33,185 bases of DNA from Bacteroidota bacterium (GCA_029567325.1 JAKQLF010000224.1:1-33185); one strand, 5' to 3'. Counted from the stretch's first letter, positions 14,868 to 23,959 are shown. Notes: generated by a model not told the origin, from the letters alone. Numbers and translations: made by a program.

Positions 14868-15599
14868 CTATTTTATATAAAGATAAGCAGGAATTTTATA
14901 TATAGGATTTGGTGGTCGCTTCCTTGCTGACATTGTTATAATGTCTTTATAAGCATATTCTGCCGCAGACTTTTGCCAAGCCGACTTTGCATGTTTAATT
15001 TCTGAATCCTGCACATCTTTAATTTGTAGTTCAACGTGCCAGTAATTTAATTTAGTAGGTGTATGTTCCACAAATGATTTTCCATTTAGTTTTACTTTCC
15101 CATTTTCAGATAAAGTGCTAAGATTCAAGGCCGTTAATAACTTTTTCGTTTCCTTGTCGTCTGTTTTGTAATAAGGAAATTCTTTGTTATGTAAATCTTT
15201 AATCAAAAAATATATAGGTGAATAGGTGTCTAATAAAAGATAGAATGTTCTATATTTTGAAATCTTTATTTTTTCACCATTCCATAAATCAGTTGCAGGT
15301 CTAACACATCTAAATTTCAGGTGGGTATTATTAAATTTTCCACCATATAAATTCATTGATAAATTAGGGACATCACTTTCTGATATAATATCTTCCCTTA
15401 AAATGTCCAAATCATTAAAAGACTCTTCTTCCGATTTATCTGAACGCCTAACAATAACACAATTGTCTTCACAGATTAAGTGGTTAATGTCTATTTTGTA
15501 TTTATAATGAAAATATGGTATAACACAAGTAGGATAACTATTGTTTTTATCCCAATATTTACATATTAGCGTAATTATTAATTCCTTTAACCAATTCAT
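14868..15599 (-). CDS. Third gene of TIGR04255 operon, unknown function
   Basis: A 243-residue soluble protein that I do not recognise. Visible features are a tryptophan- and cysteine-containing N-terminus (MNWLKELIITLICKYWDKNN), a beta-rich middle (KFRCVRPATDLWNGEKIKIS, TFYLLLDTYSPIYFLIKDLH), a tail segment with a conserved-looking NYWHVELQIKD, and an amphipathic helix SAWQKSAAEYAYKDIITMSA. There are no membrane helices or signal peptide. Its ATG (15597-15599) lies 41 bases inside the end of the preceding gene in another frame, which implies translational coupling. It is AT-rich like its two operon partners. Confidence 0.7.
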   Translation of the reverse strand: MNWLKELIITLICKYWDKNNSYPTCVIPYFHYKYKIDINHLICEDNCVIVRRSDKSEEESFNDLDILREDIISESDVPNLSMNLYGGKFNNTHLKFRCVRPATDLWNGEKIKISKYRTFYLLLDTYSPIYFLIKDLHNKEFPYYKTDDKETKKLLTALNLSTLSENGKVKLNGKSFVEHTPTKLNYWHVELQIKDVQDSEIKHAKSAWQKSAAEYAYKDIITMSARKRPPNPIYKIPAYLYIK

Positions 15600-16128
15600 T
15601 AATTTTCATTGCATCACTTATTAATAATTCTCTATCTCTGTATAAATTGAAAACAACCTCATTTTCTCCTAAACTATCTAAATTCTCAAAAGGCTTTGTA
15701 ATTGCTAGAATTGTTGTTTCATTTAGAATTAATGTAAATTTTACAGCATTTGAAGGTGTTATTTCCAAAACTATTTTTTCATAAACAATGTTATAAATGT
15801 GTTGAGAAATATTATTAAAAGTTTGCCTTGCTTTCACTTTGTCTGAAAGAATGTAATTTGAATATTTAGAGAATTCAATTTCAAACTTTTTTTGAATATT
15901 TTGAAATTTTGCATTGTAGGAAAAATCTACAATCTTAGTTTCAGGTTTTGCCCAACTTTCAATGTTAAAAGATTTACTTAACTTTATTTTACCTGATAAG
16001 TCAAAAGCATTGTTATAATTGTAACAATCAAAGAACCATGCTGTTCCGTTAACATTTGGTATGATTTCTATCTCTTTATTAATCTGGTTTGTTAAGTCTA
16101 GTTTATATTCTTGAAGATCTGCTTCCAT
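15559..16128 (-). CDS. Second gene of TIGR04255 operon, unknown function
   Basis: A 189-residue soluble protein of unknown family. The first half is polar with beta-type segments (NVNGTAWFFDCYNYNNAFDL), the middle is helical (KVKARQTFNNISQHIYNIVY), and the C-terminus is beta-rich (AVKFTLILNETTILAITKPF) followed by NEVVFNLYRDRELLISDAMK. It lies four bases behind the TIGR04255 gene and overlaps the next gene by 41 bases, so the three are one transcription and translation unit. No catalytic motif is evident; it may be a structural partner of the TIGR04255 protein. Confidence 0.7.
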   Translation of the reverse strand: MEADLQEYKLDLTNQINKEIEIIPNVNGTAWFFDCYNYNNAFDLSGKIKLSKSFNIESWAKPETKIVDFSYNAKFQNIQKKFEIEFSKYSNYILSDKVKARQTFNNISQHIYNIVYEKIVLEITPSNAVKFTLILNETTILAITKPFENLDSLGENEVVFNLYRDRELLISDAMKINELVKGINNYANM

Positions 16129-16132
16129 AATT

Positions 16133-16846
16133 TTAATACTTAGGTTTTAATGACTCTAAAAAAGTTTTTTTCATTATCCCCTCGAATAAAAGAGATTTTT
16201 GCTCAAAATGTAATCTATCAATTAAGTCGTATAGGTTTTCTCCTATATTTTGCGGTAAATTTTTCTCCGAGGAAGCATCAATGTCTATGTATAAACCTTC
16301 GATTTTTAGGTGTCCTATTTTTTCGGCCTTGGCCTTGTTATAAATTTGAACTAAAAGGCTAATATTATCTTTAATAAAAAGAGATTGTATAGATAAGTTC
16401 TGTTGAATATAGTTTTTGAATTGAACATTATTTTGGAAGTTTAAAGAATCATCTATGCTATCTGTGTTTTCAAAAATACTAGCATATCTAATTCCGATTC
16501 GAACTAAACTGGTAACAATTCCAGAAATTTTTAACAATTCTAAATTTTCTTTAATAAAAGAAAAATAATTATCCCATAATTGATATGCACCTAAATTCTC
16601 AAAAGCAATTACATTGTTTCCTATTGAAAGAGAGTATTTGTCATTTTGTAAAACATAATTTGCAATGTATTTTAAATCATGTCTATTCGGGATTCTATTT
16701 GGTAACTCTTTTATTTTGGGAAATATTTTTGAAAAAATTGGATAAAAGCTCCCTAAAACATCTTCATCTGAAATCTCGGAATTAAATCTGATTTCTACAG
16801 TAGATGTAATTAGTGGATTTGGAATAATTTCTTTTGGTAATGCCAT
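16133..16846 (-). CDS. TIGR04255 family protein
   Basis: A 237-residue protein that begins with the family signature IPNPLITSTVEIRFNSEISD (residues 8-27), with the NPL and EIRF elements in the usual places, followed by YSLSIGNNVIAFENLGAYQL and the SLVRIGIRYASIF strand that marks the second half. TIGR04255 proteins are found sporadically across bacteria, often in accessory islands with partner genes of no known family; no biochemical role is established. It is the first gene of a three-gene operon. A promoter with correctly spaced elements lies 21 bases before the ATG. Confidence 0.82.
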   Translation of the reverse strand: MALPKEIIPNPLITSTVEIRFNSEISDEDVLGSFYPIFSKIFPKIKELPNRIPNRHDLKYIANYVLQNDKYSLSIGNNVIAFENLGAYQLWDNYFSFIKENLELLKISGIVTSLVRIGIRYASIFENTDSIDDSLNFQNNVQFKNYIQQNLSIQSLFIKDNISLLVQIYNKAKAEKIGHLKIEGLYIDIDASSEKNLPQNIGENLYDLIDRLHFEQKSLLFEGIMKKTFLESLKPKY

Positions 16847-17219
16847 AAAATTTCTGATATTAAGGCCAAACTAATAAACTTTTGTATTTTGGCAAAATAC
16901 TCATTATTATAAAATTAACTTTATTTTGTCATTTAATACGTTAAAAGTAGTGTTTTTGTTGCAAAATTTAACACAAAGTATATAAGTTTTTTTATTTATT
17001 GCCAGGAGCAGTTCATAACTTGGTTTTAGATTTGAATATACTCAAGTGATTTATTTGTGGTTAAATCAAAGTTTAATAGAGTAGCAACTAATATTAAGAA
17101 AAGGAAGCAATGACAAACCTTCAAAACCTAAATATAGCTATTACCAAATTAATGAACTTGTTTTTTATATAGTAGAATTACTACAATATTTTATTTGTAT
17201 TTTAATATTTATGAACCCC
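16847..17219. other. Right boundary of the accessory island
   Basis: Contains the promoter of the TIGR04255 operon at its left end. Further right, TATTTATTGCC (16993-17003) is a half-site of the inverted repeat that stands before the antitoxin gene. The rest is AT-rich with no gene; a 20-codon frame at 17110-17172 looks accidental. Confidence 0.5.
16867..16896 (-). promoter_or_regulatory. Promoter of the TIGR04255 operon
   Basis: On the minus strand TTTG (16896-16893) is followed 18 bases later by TTAGTTTG (16874-16867), close to the Bacteroidota TTTG-N18/19-TAnnTTTG pattern with one mismatch. It is 21 bases upstream of the ATG at 16846. Confidence 0.55.
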
Positions 17220-19040
17220 TCATAACTTTACCGCAGCCTCATAAGCCTCCTTCCCACCAACCACAGGCAACTTCAATAAAGTTCCACTCAGATCCACCGT
17301 CAATTCTGTACCAGGTTTGGGCAATAGGGTAAATTCACGATCAGATGAAAAAATCATCAAACCAATTTGTTGTCCCTCTGGAATGATTTGATCATCTGGT
17401 TGTAGATCAAAAGATACTTCATAAAATTTTCCGGGAGTCAAAGGTTCGCCTTTTCTTATGGAAGCATGATTTTGGGGATCGGCCCAACCTCTGGTGATGA
17501 TATTGTCCGTGATCTTAGCAGTGCGGGAATTATTCCACGGAAGTGAAACCAACCAAACTGATAAATTGGCTGCTGGTTTATTAGCCGCCAATTTTATTTT
17601 TATAGATGCCAGACCAGATAAATGCAGAGGAGCTTTTAAAGTGGGAGTAAGATATAAAAGTCTGTGGTTAGTATATTCGGCTTGAGCCAAAGTAGCGCCA
17701 CTAAATGAATAGTTGTCAGTGATTGTTTCTTTTGTTTTTCCGGCATTTTTAGCATCAAGTGTAAGCTGACCAGTTTCAGGTGCACCTGGTTGCAAATAAA
17801 GACTTACATCTTCAGCCTTTGGATTTGGGTAATCCGCATATGGTGTGGGTTTGAGACGATCATCATTTTCTCTTACGATCCATGCACGTTGATCTTGCTC
17901 AACGCCATTTTCAATTCCATGAAGGTAACGGGTAAACCATCTATTCATCATCGAAAAAGGAGGCGGGCCACCATGACCAAGTTGATGGTAGAAAATCATG
18001 GACGGAACTCCCATCTCTTTAGCTTTCTTATAAATTCTGTAACTATGCTCTGGCATTACGTTCCAATCATTAAAACCGTGAGACATAAATAAGGCTGCTT
18101 TGAAAGGCTTCATATCATTGAGGTAGTCCCTGCCAGCCCAAAAATCATTGTAATCTCCGGTTTGTCTATCAAGACCATCTGCCATTTCTGTATCTCGTAC
18201 GGTTTTATTATTGTAAGCTCTCTTAGAAACATCACCGCTGTGAATAAAATCGTACAATACATCGATATCTTCTCCCAAATATCCACCCGGAGATCTGACC
18301 AGTCCATTGGATCTATAATAGTGATAATAGGAAGTATTGGGGGCGATGGGAATGATGGCTTCCAGACCTTTCACACCTGTAGTTGCTGCCGCAATGGGAA
18401 GTGTACCATTGTATGAAGTACCTGTCATACCTACTTTTCCTGTCGACCAATATGCCTTGATCTTCTCTTTACCGTCTGGACTAGTATAACCGTTGTCTTT
18501 TCCAGTAAGCCATTCGATGACAGCCATGGGTGCCAATGATTCATTGTCACCACCGACGGTAGGTGCTCCTTGCGAAAAACCCGTTCCCGGAGAACTTGAA
18601 TGCACCACAATATATCCATATGGCAACCATAGTTTTACTTCGCTTTCTGAAATGATGGGCCTAGTCGCTTTACTGACCACTTCGGGATGAGCATGAGGTT
18701 TGCTTTTTGCTCCTAATTCCTGTTTTACATCCCAAAATTCGTCTGGTTCGCCGTTGGCAGTCCCGGCATAATAGGGGCTACTTGCATAAACCACTGGTAA
18801 TTTCAAACCTTCTGTTTCTGTTTGTTTGGGCCTGCAAACATCCACATGCATGCGGTCCAATTTGCCATCACCATCAGTATCAAAACTTGTCTCAACCCAC
18901 AAATCATGGCGAATCCAGTTTGTACTATCCTTAAATTCATCAATCATAACCGCAGCTCCATTTTCAAATTTTGGTTTTACTTGACCATGGATGGCAGTCG
19001 TACAAATAAGGCAGGCTGCAATAAGAAAAAGTTGTTTCAT
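17220..19040 (-). CDS. Secreted CocE/S15-type X-Pro dipeptidyl-peptidase
   Basis: The frame is open from 19052, but the ATG at 19040 gives a clean signal peptide (MKQLFLIAACLICTTAIHGQ). The mature enzyme of about 585 residues has an alpha/beta-hydrolase domain with the nucleophile Ser209 in GMTGTSYNGTLP, Asp325 in SHGFNDWNV and His356 in HQLGHGGPP, a helical cap between them, and a C-terminal jelly-roll (LYLQPGAPETGQLTL to the end) typical of the CocE/NonD and peptidase S15 families. The segment FDTDGDGKLDRMHVDVCRPK is characteristic of the S15 branch, which removes X-Pro dipeptides. Substrate choice between proline peptides and esters cannot be settled by reading. Expected in the periplasm or outside. 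Confidence 0.9.
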   Translation of the reverse strand: MKQLFLIAACLICTTAIHGQVKPKFENGAAVMIDEFKDSTNWIRHDLWVETSFDTDGDGKLDRMHVDVCRPKQTETEGLKLPVVYASSPYYAGTANGEPDEFWDVKQELGAKSKPHAHPEVVSKATRPIISESEVKLWLPYGYIVVHSSSPGTGFSQGAPTVGGDNESLAPMAVIEWLTGKDNGYTSPDGKEKIKAYWSTGKVGMTGTSYNGTLPIAAATTGVKGLEAIIPIAPNTSYYHYYRSNGLVRSPGGYLGEDIDVLYDFIHSGDVSKRAYNNKTVRDTEMADGLDRQTGDYNDFWAGRDYLNDMKPFKAALFMSHGFNDWNVMPEHSYRIYKKAKEMGVPSMIFYHQLGHGGPPPFSMMNRWFTRYLHGIENGVEQDQRAWIVRENDDRLKPTPYADYPNPKAEDVSLYLQPGAPETGQLTLDAKNAGKTKETITDNYSFSGATLAQAEYTNHRLLYLTPTLKAPLHLSGLASIKIKLAANKPAANLSVWLVSLPWNNSRTAKITDNIITRGWADPQNHASIRKGEPLTPGKFYEVSFDLQPDDQIIPEGQQIGLMIFSSDREFTLLPKPGTELTVDLSGTLLKLPVVGGKEAYEAAVKL

Positions 19041-19504
19041 AAAACTATCCATTTATGTTGAGAACGAATATAATGGAAAGTTCATAATGTAGAGACGAAA
19101 AATGTTGCATGTGTTAGCAATTGGCTTCGCCAGCAATTTCTTGCATGCGCAAGAAGCAATTGGCTTCGCCAGCAATTTCTTGCTTGCGCAAGAAGCAATT
19201 GGCTTTGCCAGCAATTCCTTGCATGCGCAAGAAGCAATTGGCTTCGCCAGCAATTCCTTGCCTAGGCAAGAAGCAATGGTCTGCGACCGCAATCCCTTTC
19301 ATTAAGCAAAGCAATACGGTCAAATTGGCAATGCCCGTAGATTGTTGCTAAATGCTCAACCTCATATAAACTGAAAACCGATACCTGAAAACTGAAAACT
19401 GATAGCTGAAAACCGATAACTGAAAACTGACAGCTCTTTTCAACAATAAAACATTGAAGTAATAAAATACGATAAAAAAATTATTTTTGGATGACTATTA
19501 AAAA
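19041..19504. other. Intergenic region with two repeat families
   Basis: Contains a degenerate AGAGACG element (about 19087-19110), the 39-bp palindromic array (19117-19293, listed separately) and a low-complexity run of GAAAACTGATA words (19369-19434). Just before the ankyrin gene, TATTTTTG at 19482-19489 matches the -7 consensus and lies 15 bases upstream of its ATG. Confidence 0.7.
19117..19293. repeat. 39-bp palindromic tandem array
   Basis: Four units of exactly 39 bases (19117, 19156, 19195, 19234), each made of a 21-bp palindrome with core TTGGCTTCGCCAGCAA and an 18-bp palindrome of the TTCTTGCATGCGCAAGAA type. The array closes with a variant GCAATGGTCTGCGACCGCAA (19273-19292). Units differ at one or two positions, partly in loop bases, so pairing is kept. 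The two palindrome types at 9224-9500 are the same sequences in reverse orientation. Confidence 0.9.
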
Positions 19505-20167
19505 ATGAGGAAGATGATCAAAGAATTGGACGAATTGATGAAGAAGAGAGACACTGAGGGGATTTTGGAATTGTTGGATTCCAATCCTGAAGTATTAAAT
19601 GAGCTCAATGAAAATGGAAGTACAGGGTTTGCGATCATCGCTTACAGTGGTATGCCTGAGGTATTTGCAAAAGCGATTTCTCTGAAAGAAACCTTTACTT
19701 ACCATGAGGCCATTTTGGCGGGTAAGATCGAAATAGTAAAGGGATATTTGGATGCAGACTTGCCCAATAGATTGAATGAATATTCTAATGATGGATTTGC
19801 TCCCATTGCCCTTGCCGCCTTTTTCAACCAAATCGAAATTGCTGAATTATTAGCTGAGCTTGGAGCAGATCCAAATCTTGCAGCTACAAATCCAACCAAA
19901 GTCAACGCACTCCATGCTGCAGTTGCAAAGGAAAATACTCATCTATGTAAATTATTGATCGCAAAAGGAGCCAATGTAAATGCAAGCCAAATGGCAGATG
20001 TAACGCCCTTGCATTCGGCAGTGCACAGAGGAAATGTAGAGTTGACCAGATTGCTATTGGATTTTGGAGCGCAACCAGACTTAAAAATGCAAAATGGAGA
20101 CACTGCAATGATCATAGCTGAAAGAGAAGGTCACCAGCCTATTCTTGACATTTTAAGGAATTATTAA
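19505..20167 (+). CDS. Ankyrin-repeat protein, cytoplasmic
   Basis: A 220-residue protein with no signal peptide. After a helical N-terminus (MRKMIKELDELMKKRDTEG) it contains about five to six ankyrin repeats; the clearest are DGFAPIALAAFFNQIEIAEL, KVNALHAAVAKENTHLCKLL, and VTPLHSAVHRGNVELTRLLL, with the GADPN / GANVN / GAQPD turns between them. The N-terminal repeats are degenerate. It presumably binds a protein partner; nothing nearby identifies it. This is the second ankyrin protein of the window and, unlike the one at 6167, is not a lipoprotein. A -7 box match (TATTTTTG) lies close upstream. Confidence 0.9.
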   Translation: MRKMIKELDELMKKRDTEGILELLDSNPEVLNELNENGSTGFAIIAYSGMPEVFAKAISLKETFTYHEAILAGKIEIVKGYLDADLPNRLNEYSNDGFAPIALAAFFNQIEIAELLAELGADPNLAATNPTKVNALHAAVAKENTHLCKLLIAKGANVNASQMADVTPLHSAVHRGNVELTRLLLDFGAQPDLKMQNGDTAMIIAEREGHQPILDILRNY

Positions 20168-20405
20168 GCCTACTATTCTCACTTGCTTCCAGCTGGGAGA
20201 GAATCTTAAAATTTTGTCAAAATCATTTTTTTAAAATAGAAAAATAGATATTTATGAAGTTAAAAGGTGTGAAAAAACTTATTCAAAAAATTAGTTATAA
20301 AAATTCGCTGATTTAAGTAAAAACATTTCTTTTATTTGCTAATTCAATCGATTAACAAAAGCTACCTGCAAGCAATCAGTCAGGACAATTATTAAAGCCA
20401 CATTT

Positions 20406-22658
20406 ATGTTAAAGCAAAAGTTTCCAAATGTTTTTACTGCAACTTGTTTTGCAGTTACCCTCATTTTTACACTCTTTAGTTGTGGATCAGGAGGTGATTC
20501 GCAAGCCCAAAGCAGCTGGACTCATTACAGCGGAAGTCCGGAGCAATCCAAGTATTTTCCTACATCCGAGATAACCAAAGAAAATGTTGGGCAGCTTGAA
20601 GTAGCGTGGATGTATCCATCAGGGGATGACTTTTCCTATTACTTCAATCCAATTGTCGTAGACACCACAATGTACGTTTACGGAAAAAATTTCTCACTGA
20701 TTGCTTTGAGTGTACTTACCGGTAAAGAAATTTGGATTCATTCGAACTTAAGAGGTATAGCTAGAAGAGGCCTTAATTATTGGGAAAGTAAAGACAAAAA
20801 GGATAAACGACTGATATTTACCTTAAACAATACTTTACAAGCCATTGACGCCACCACGGGAAAATCGATATTAACATTTGGTGACGAAGGTGTTGTAGAT
20901 ATGAGAGTGGGACTAGATAGAGAGCCCTCTTCAATCAGAAGGATGCAATCTATGATGCCCGGAGTAATTTTTGAAGATTTGATCATTTTAGGTTCAGCAC
21001 CAGGGGAAGGATATTTTTCTGCCCCGGGTCATATCAGGGCATATAATGTAGTTACTGGAAAATTGGAATGGACATTTCATACCATTCCTCACCCTGGAGA
21101 ATTTGGTTATGAAACTTGGCCAAAAGATGCTTACAAATATGTAGGGGGTGTGAATGTTTGGAGCGAAATTACCGTAGATCAGAAAAGGGGTATGGCATTT
21201 TTGCCAATAGGTTCACCAACATATGATTATTATGGAGCAGATAGAATTGGGCAAAATTTATTTGGCAATTCATTGGTAGCGATAGATGCCAGAACAGGAA
21301 AGAGGAAATGGCATTATCAAACAGTGCATCACGACATCTGGGATTATGACCTTTCGGCTGCACCACAACTTCTGACCATCAACCATCAAGGAAAATCAAA
21401 AGATGTTGTGGCAGTTGCTACTAAACATGGTTTTATGTTCGTTTTTGACAGAGACTCAGGAGAGCCGATCTTCCCAATTGAAGAGAAACCATTCCCAGCA
21501 AGTGAAATGCCTGGTGAAAAAGCGTGGCCGACCCAACCTATCCCATCCCTTCCAAGTTTTACCAGACATGAAGTCACCAAAGAAACACTCAATCCATTCT
21601 TTCCGGAAGACATTAAAAAACAGTGGATTGCACGTCTTGATAGTGCTAAAAGTGGACTTTATGTACCACCATCTGATAAATACGAAACCATCATGATGCC
21701 GGGCGCATTGGGCGGAGCAAACTATGGTAATACAGGATCAAATCCAAACAAAGGAATGATGTATGTGATGACCCAGGAATACGCATCTACTTATAGATTG
21801 GGTAAAGTAGCTCCACCAAAGATTGAGTTGAGCGCAAATGAAATTGCAAAAGTCAAATCCTACTACAATACCTCTTGCATGAGTTGTCATGGGAAAAATA
21901 TGGAGGGTGGAGTAGGACCTTCCCTAGTCAACGCTGGAAGAAGTATTTTCTATGACGAATTTAAAGCCATTGTCATCAACGGTAGAGGTAGAATGCCCGG
22001 CATGCCGCATGTGGATGAAGAAACCATGAAAGCTTTACATCGCTTTTTAGGTGGAAATGCCAGAAGCTTCAATATGAGAAATGCACCAACGACGGATGTA
22101 AAGATAGACGGCCCCGTAGTAGCTAGCGGTGGAGCCACTGTGAAGCCAGATAGCGTAAGAGTTGCACCTATGTCGGATTATCCAGAAGATGTAGCATATC
22201 AAGGAGATCGGTACACAACGGATTATGGTTTGGATTGGATGGGCTTATTGACCCCGCCATGGTCTTCTCTTGTGGCTTATGATTTGAATAAGGGTGAAAT
22301 CAAGTGGCGAACGCCAATAGGATTGGACTCACTTTATGCAAAAGGTGATAAAACCTTGGGAGCACCCAGTGGTACATTAGGGCGAGGCATGATTGTTACT
22401 TCAACAGGCGTAGTTTTCGCTACAGCTAAAGGAGGAATGCTGTATGCTTTTGATGCTGACACGGGTAAACAGCTTTGGGAAGTCATGCTCAGTTATGAAT
22501 GCATAGGGCAACCCAGTATGTATAAAGTAAATGGCAAGGAGTATTTGGTAGTAAATGCGACTACTTCATTTAGGACTGACAGCTATAACAGATCAAATTT
22601 GCCGGGAGCTATGCCGAGGGCATATGTGGTTTATGCGCTACCAGATAAAAAGAAATAA
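20406..22658 (+). CDS. PQQ-dependent dehydrogenase with cytochrome c domain
   Basis: A 750-residue exported quinoprotein. The N-terminus is a lipoprotein signal with LFSC (Cys26). The beta-propeller follows: SSWTHYSGSPEQSKYFPTSE, then QLEVAWMYPSGD, the HHDIWDYDLSAAPQL segment typical of glucose/quinate-type quinoproteins, and GRGMIVTSTGVVFATAKGGM near the end. A cytochrome c domain is inserted before the last propeller blades, with heme motif CMSCH at residues 491-495 and the methionine-rich GRGRMPGMPHVDEE as likely axial-ligand region. It should oxidise an alcohol or sugar in the periplasm and pass electrons through heme c. The substrate is not readable. The cupin gene follows in the same direction after 89 bases. 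Confidence 0.92.
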   Translation: MLKQKFPNVFTATCFAVTLIFTLFSCGSGGDSQAQSSWTHYSGSPEQSKYFPTSEITKENVGQLEVAWMYPSGDDFSYYFNPIVVDTTMYVYGKNFSLIALSVLTGKEIWIHSNLRGIARRGLNYWESKDKKDKRLIFTLNNTLQAIDATTGKSILTFGDEGVVDMRVGLDREPSSIRRMQSMMPGVIFEDLIILGSAPGEGYFSAPGHIRAYNVVTGKLEWTFHTIPHPGEFGYETWPKDAYKYVGGVNVWSEITVDQKRGMAFLPIGSPTYDYYGADRIGQNLFGNSLVAIDARTGKRKWHYQTVHHDIWDYDLSAAPQLLTINHQGKSKDVVAVATKHGFMFVFDRDSGEPIFPIEEKPFPASEMPGEKAWPTQPIPSLPSFTRHEVTKETLNPFFPEDIKKQWIARLDSAKSGLYVPPSDKYETIMMPGALGGANYGNTGSNPNKGMMYVMTQEYASTYRLGKVAPPKIELSANEIAKVKSYYNTSCMSCHGKNMEGGVGPSLVNAGRSIFYDEFKAIVINGRGRMPGMPHVDEETMKALHRFLGGNARSFNMRNAPTTDVKIDGPVVASGGATVKPDSVRVAPMSDYPEDVAYQGDRYTTDYGLDWMGLLTPPWSSLVAYDLNKGEIKWRTPIGLDSLYAKGDKTLGAPSGTLGRGMIVTSTGVVFATAKGGMLYAFDADTGKQLWEVMLSYECIGQPSMYKVNGKEYLVVNATTSFRTDSYNRSNLPGAMPRAYVVYALPDKKK

Positions 22659-22747
22659 AATAGATAATCCGACCGAAAACTGCTGTTTAAGGAAGCAAAA
22701 AAAGTTTAGGGAAATATTCAATATTAATATTATAATCTGATCTTAAA

Positions 22748-23959
22748 ATGAAAATACGCTTATCGTTTATACTGTTATTAGTGACCTATTGCCTTAGTGC
22801 TCAACCTCTTAAGGATCGAGTGAAAGTCAACGATCCCTCGAAGTATCGTGAATTAACTGCCGTACATGCAGGAGCAGGAAAAATGGGATTTACTCAATTG
22901 ATTGGTCGTAATGACCTGACAACCAATTTTTTGTATTTACATACAGGAGTGATTGAAGCAAAATCTGGAATTGGTCAACATTTTCATCATAACATTGAAG
23001 AAATGTATTTGATCCTCAATGGTGAAGCGGAATTTACCATCAATGGTCACACTTCAAAAATAAAAGCCCCCGCTGTAGTTCCTTGTAAAATGGGAGATGC
23101 TCATGCTATTTACAATGCTTCGAATGAAAAACTTCGTTGGCTAAATTTTGCGGTGAGTCTTCAAAAAGGAAAAGCAGATAATTTTGATTTGAATAATACA
23201 ATGGTTGGTGTAAAGTTGGATCCGATTCCCAATTTTGTTTCGGCAAGATTGGAAAAAGAGAAGCAGAAAGCCAATCCTAGTTATCCAGGCAAGGATGTTT
23301 TGTACCGTAGGTTGATCACTCCAGAAGTTTTTAGTACCAATTGGGATCACGTGGACCATGTTACCATTCCTGCTGGTGCTTCATCTGGAGACCATGTTTT
23401 GAATGGTTATGAAGAAGTATATTATGTGATTGGTGGAAATGGGACTGTTACAATCAATGGGGAAAAAGTCGATATCAAAGCTGATGATGCATTTTTCGGT
23501 ACCTTGGGAGAGACCGTTTTGATCAATAATACAGGCAGTAAAGATTTGGAATTGGTAACTGTAGGTATTGCTGTTTCAAAACAAAACATGCTTGAAATTG
23601 CAAAGCCATTGATTCAGCCTAAAGCCGTTTTGCTTCAAATGGATTTTACGGTTCCAAAAGAAAATGCCGCTGCTTTTGAAAAAATGTACTATTCTATTTA
23701 TGTGCCAGCAATGACTGTGCAAAAGGGATACTTAAATTCAAAAGTATTGAGGTATTTTCCAGAAAATATTGCCAAAGAAATTCAAGCTGAACCCACAGAA
23801 TACAATTACCAAGTTCAAATATCATTTGCAACAGAAACGGATCGTAGAAATTGGGTTGCCAGTCCCCAGCATCAAATTGCTTGGCCCGCTGCGTCTGGGC
23901 TAGCAACCGCTTATAAGTGGAGGGGTTATGATGTGATGGGAGATGATGATCAACATTAA
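22748..23959 (+). CDS. Secreted double-cupin protein with C-terminal ABM-like domain
   Basis: A 403-residue protein. MKIRLSFILLLVTYCLSAQ is a signal peptide. Cupin 1 (about residues 60-140) has the metal motif HFHHNIEEMYLILNGEAEF and the downstream GDAHAIYN. Cupin 2 (about 200-280) has DHVLNGYEEVYYVIGGNGTV and is missing some of the usual histidines, so only one site may bind metal. The last 120 residues (KAVLLQMDFTVPKENAAAFE to the end) look like a dimeric alpha/beta-barrel domain as in ABM or EthD-like proteins. Position directly behind the PQQ dehydrogenase suggests that both act on the same periplasmic sugar or aromatic substrate; this is inference. Confidence 0.85.
   Translation: MKIRLSFILLLVTYCLSAQPLKDRVKVNDPSKYRELTAVHAGAGKMGFTQLIGRNDLTTNFLYLHTGVIEAKSGIGQHFHHNIEEMYLILNGEAEFTINGHTSKIKAPAVVPCKMGDAHAIYNASNEKLRWLNFAVSLQKGKADNFDLNNTMVGVKLDPIPNFVSARLEKEKQKANPSYPGKDVLYRRLITPEVFSTNWDHVDHVTIPAGASSGDHVLNGYEEVYYVIGGNGTVTINGEKVDIKADDAFFGTLGETVLINNTGSKDLELVTVGIAVSKQNMLEIAKPLIQPKAVLLQMDFTVPKENAAAFEKMYYSIYVPAMTVQKGYLNSKVLRYFPENIAKEIQAEPTEYNYQVQISFATETDRRNWVASPQHQIAWPAASGLATAYKWRGYDVMGDDDQH

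Noticed and set aside
17110-17172. 20-codon frame starting MTNLQNLNIAIT
   Set aside because: Very short, AT-rich, no promoter or family match; likely chance.
19053-19351. Open frames on both strands with repeated ELLAKPIAS words
   Set aside because: Same cause: translation of the 39-bp palindromic array.
20172-20204. Hairpin after the cytoplasmic ankyrin gene (ATTCTC ... GAGAAT)
   Set aside because: Imperfect stem and no adequate T-run; too weak to list as a terminator.
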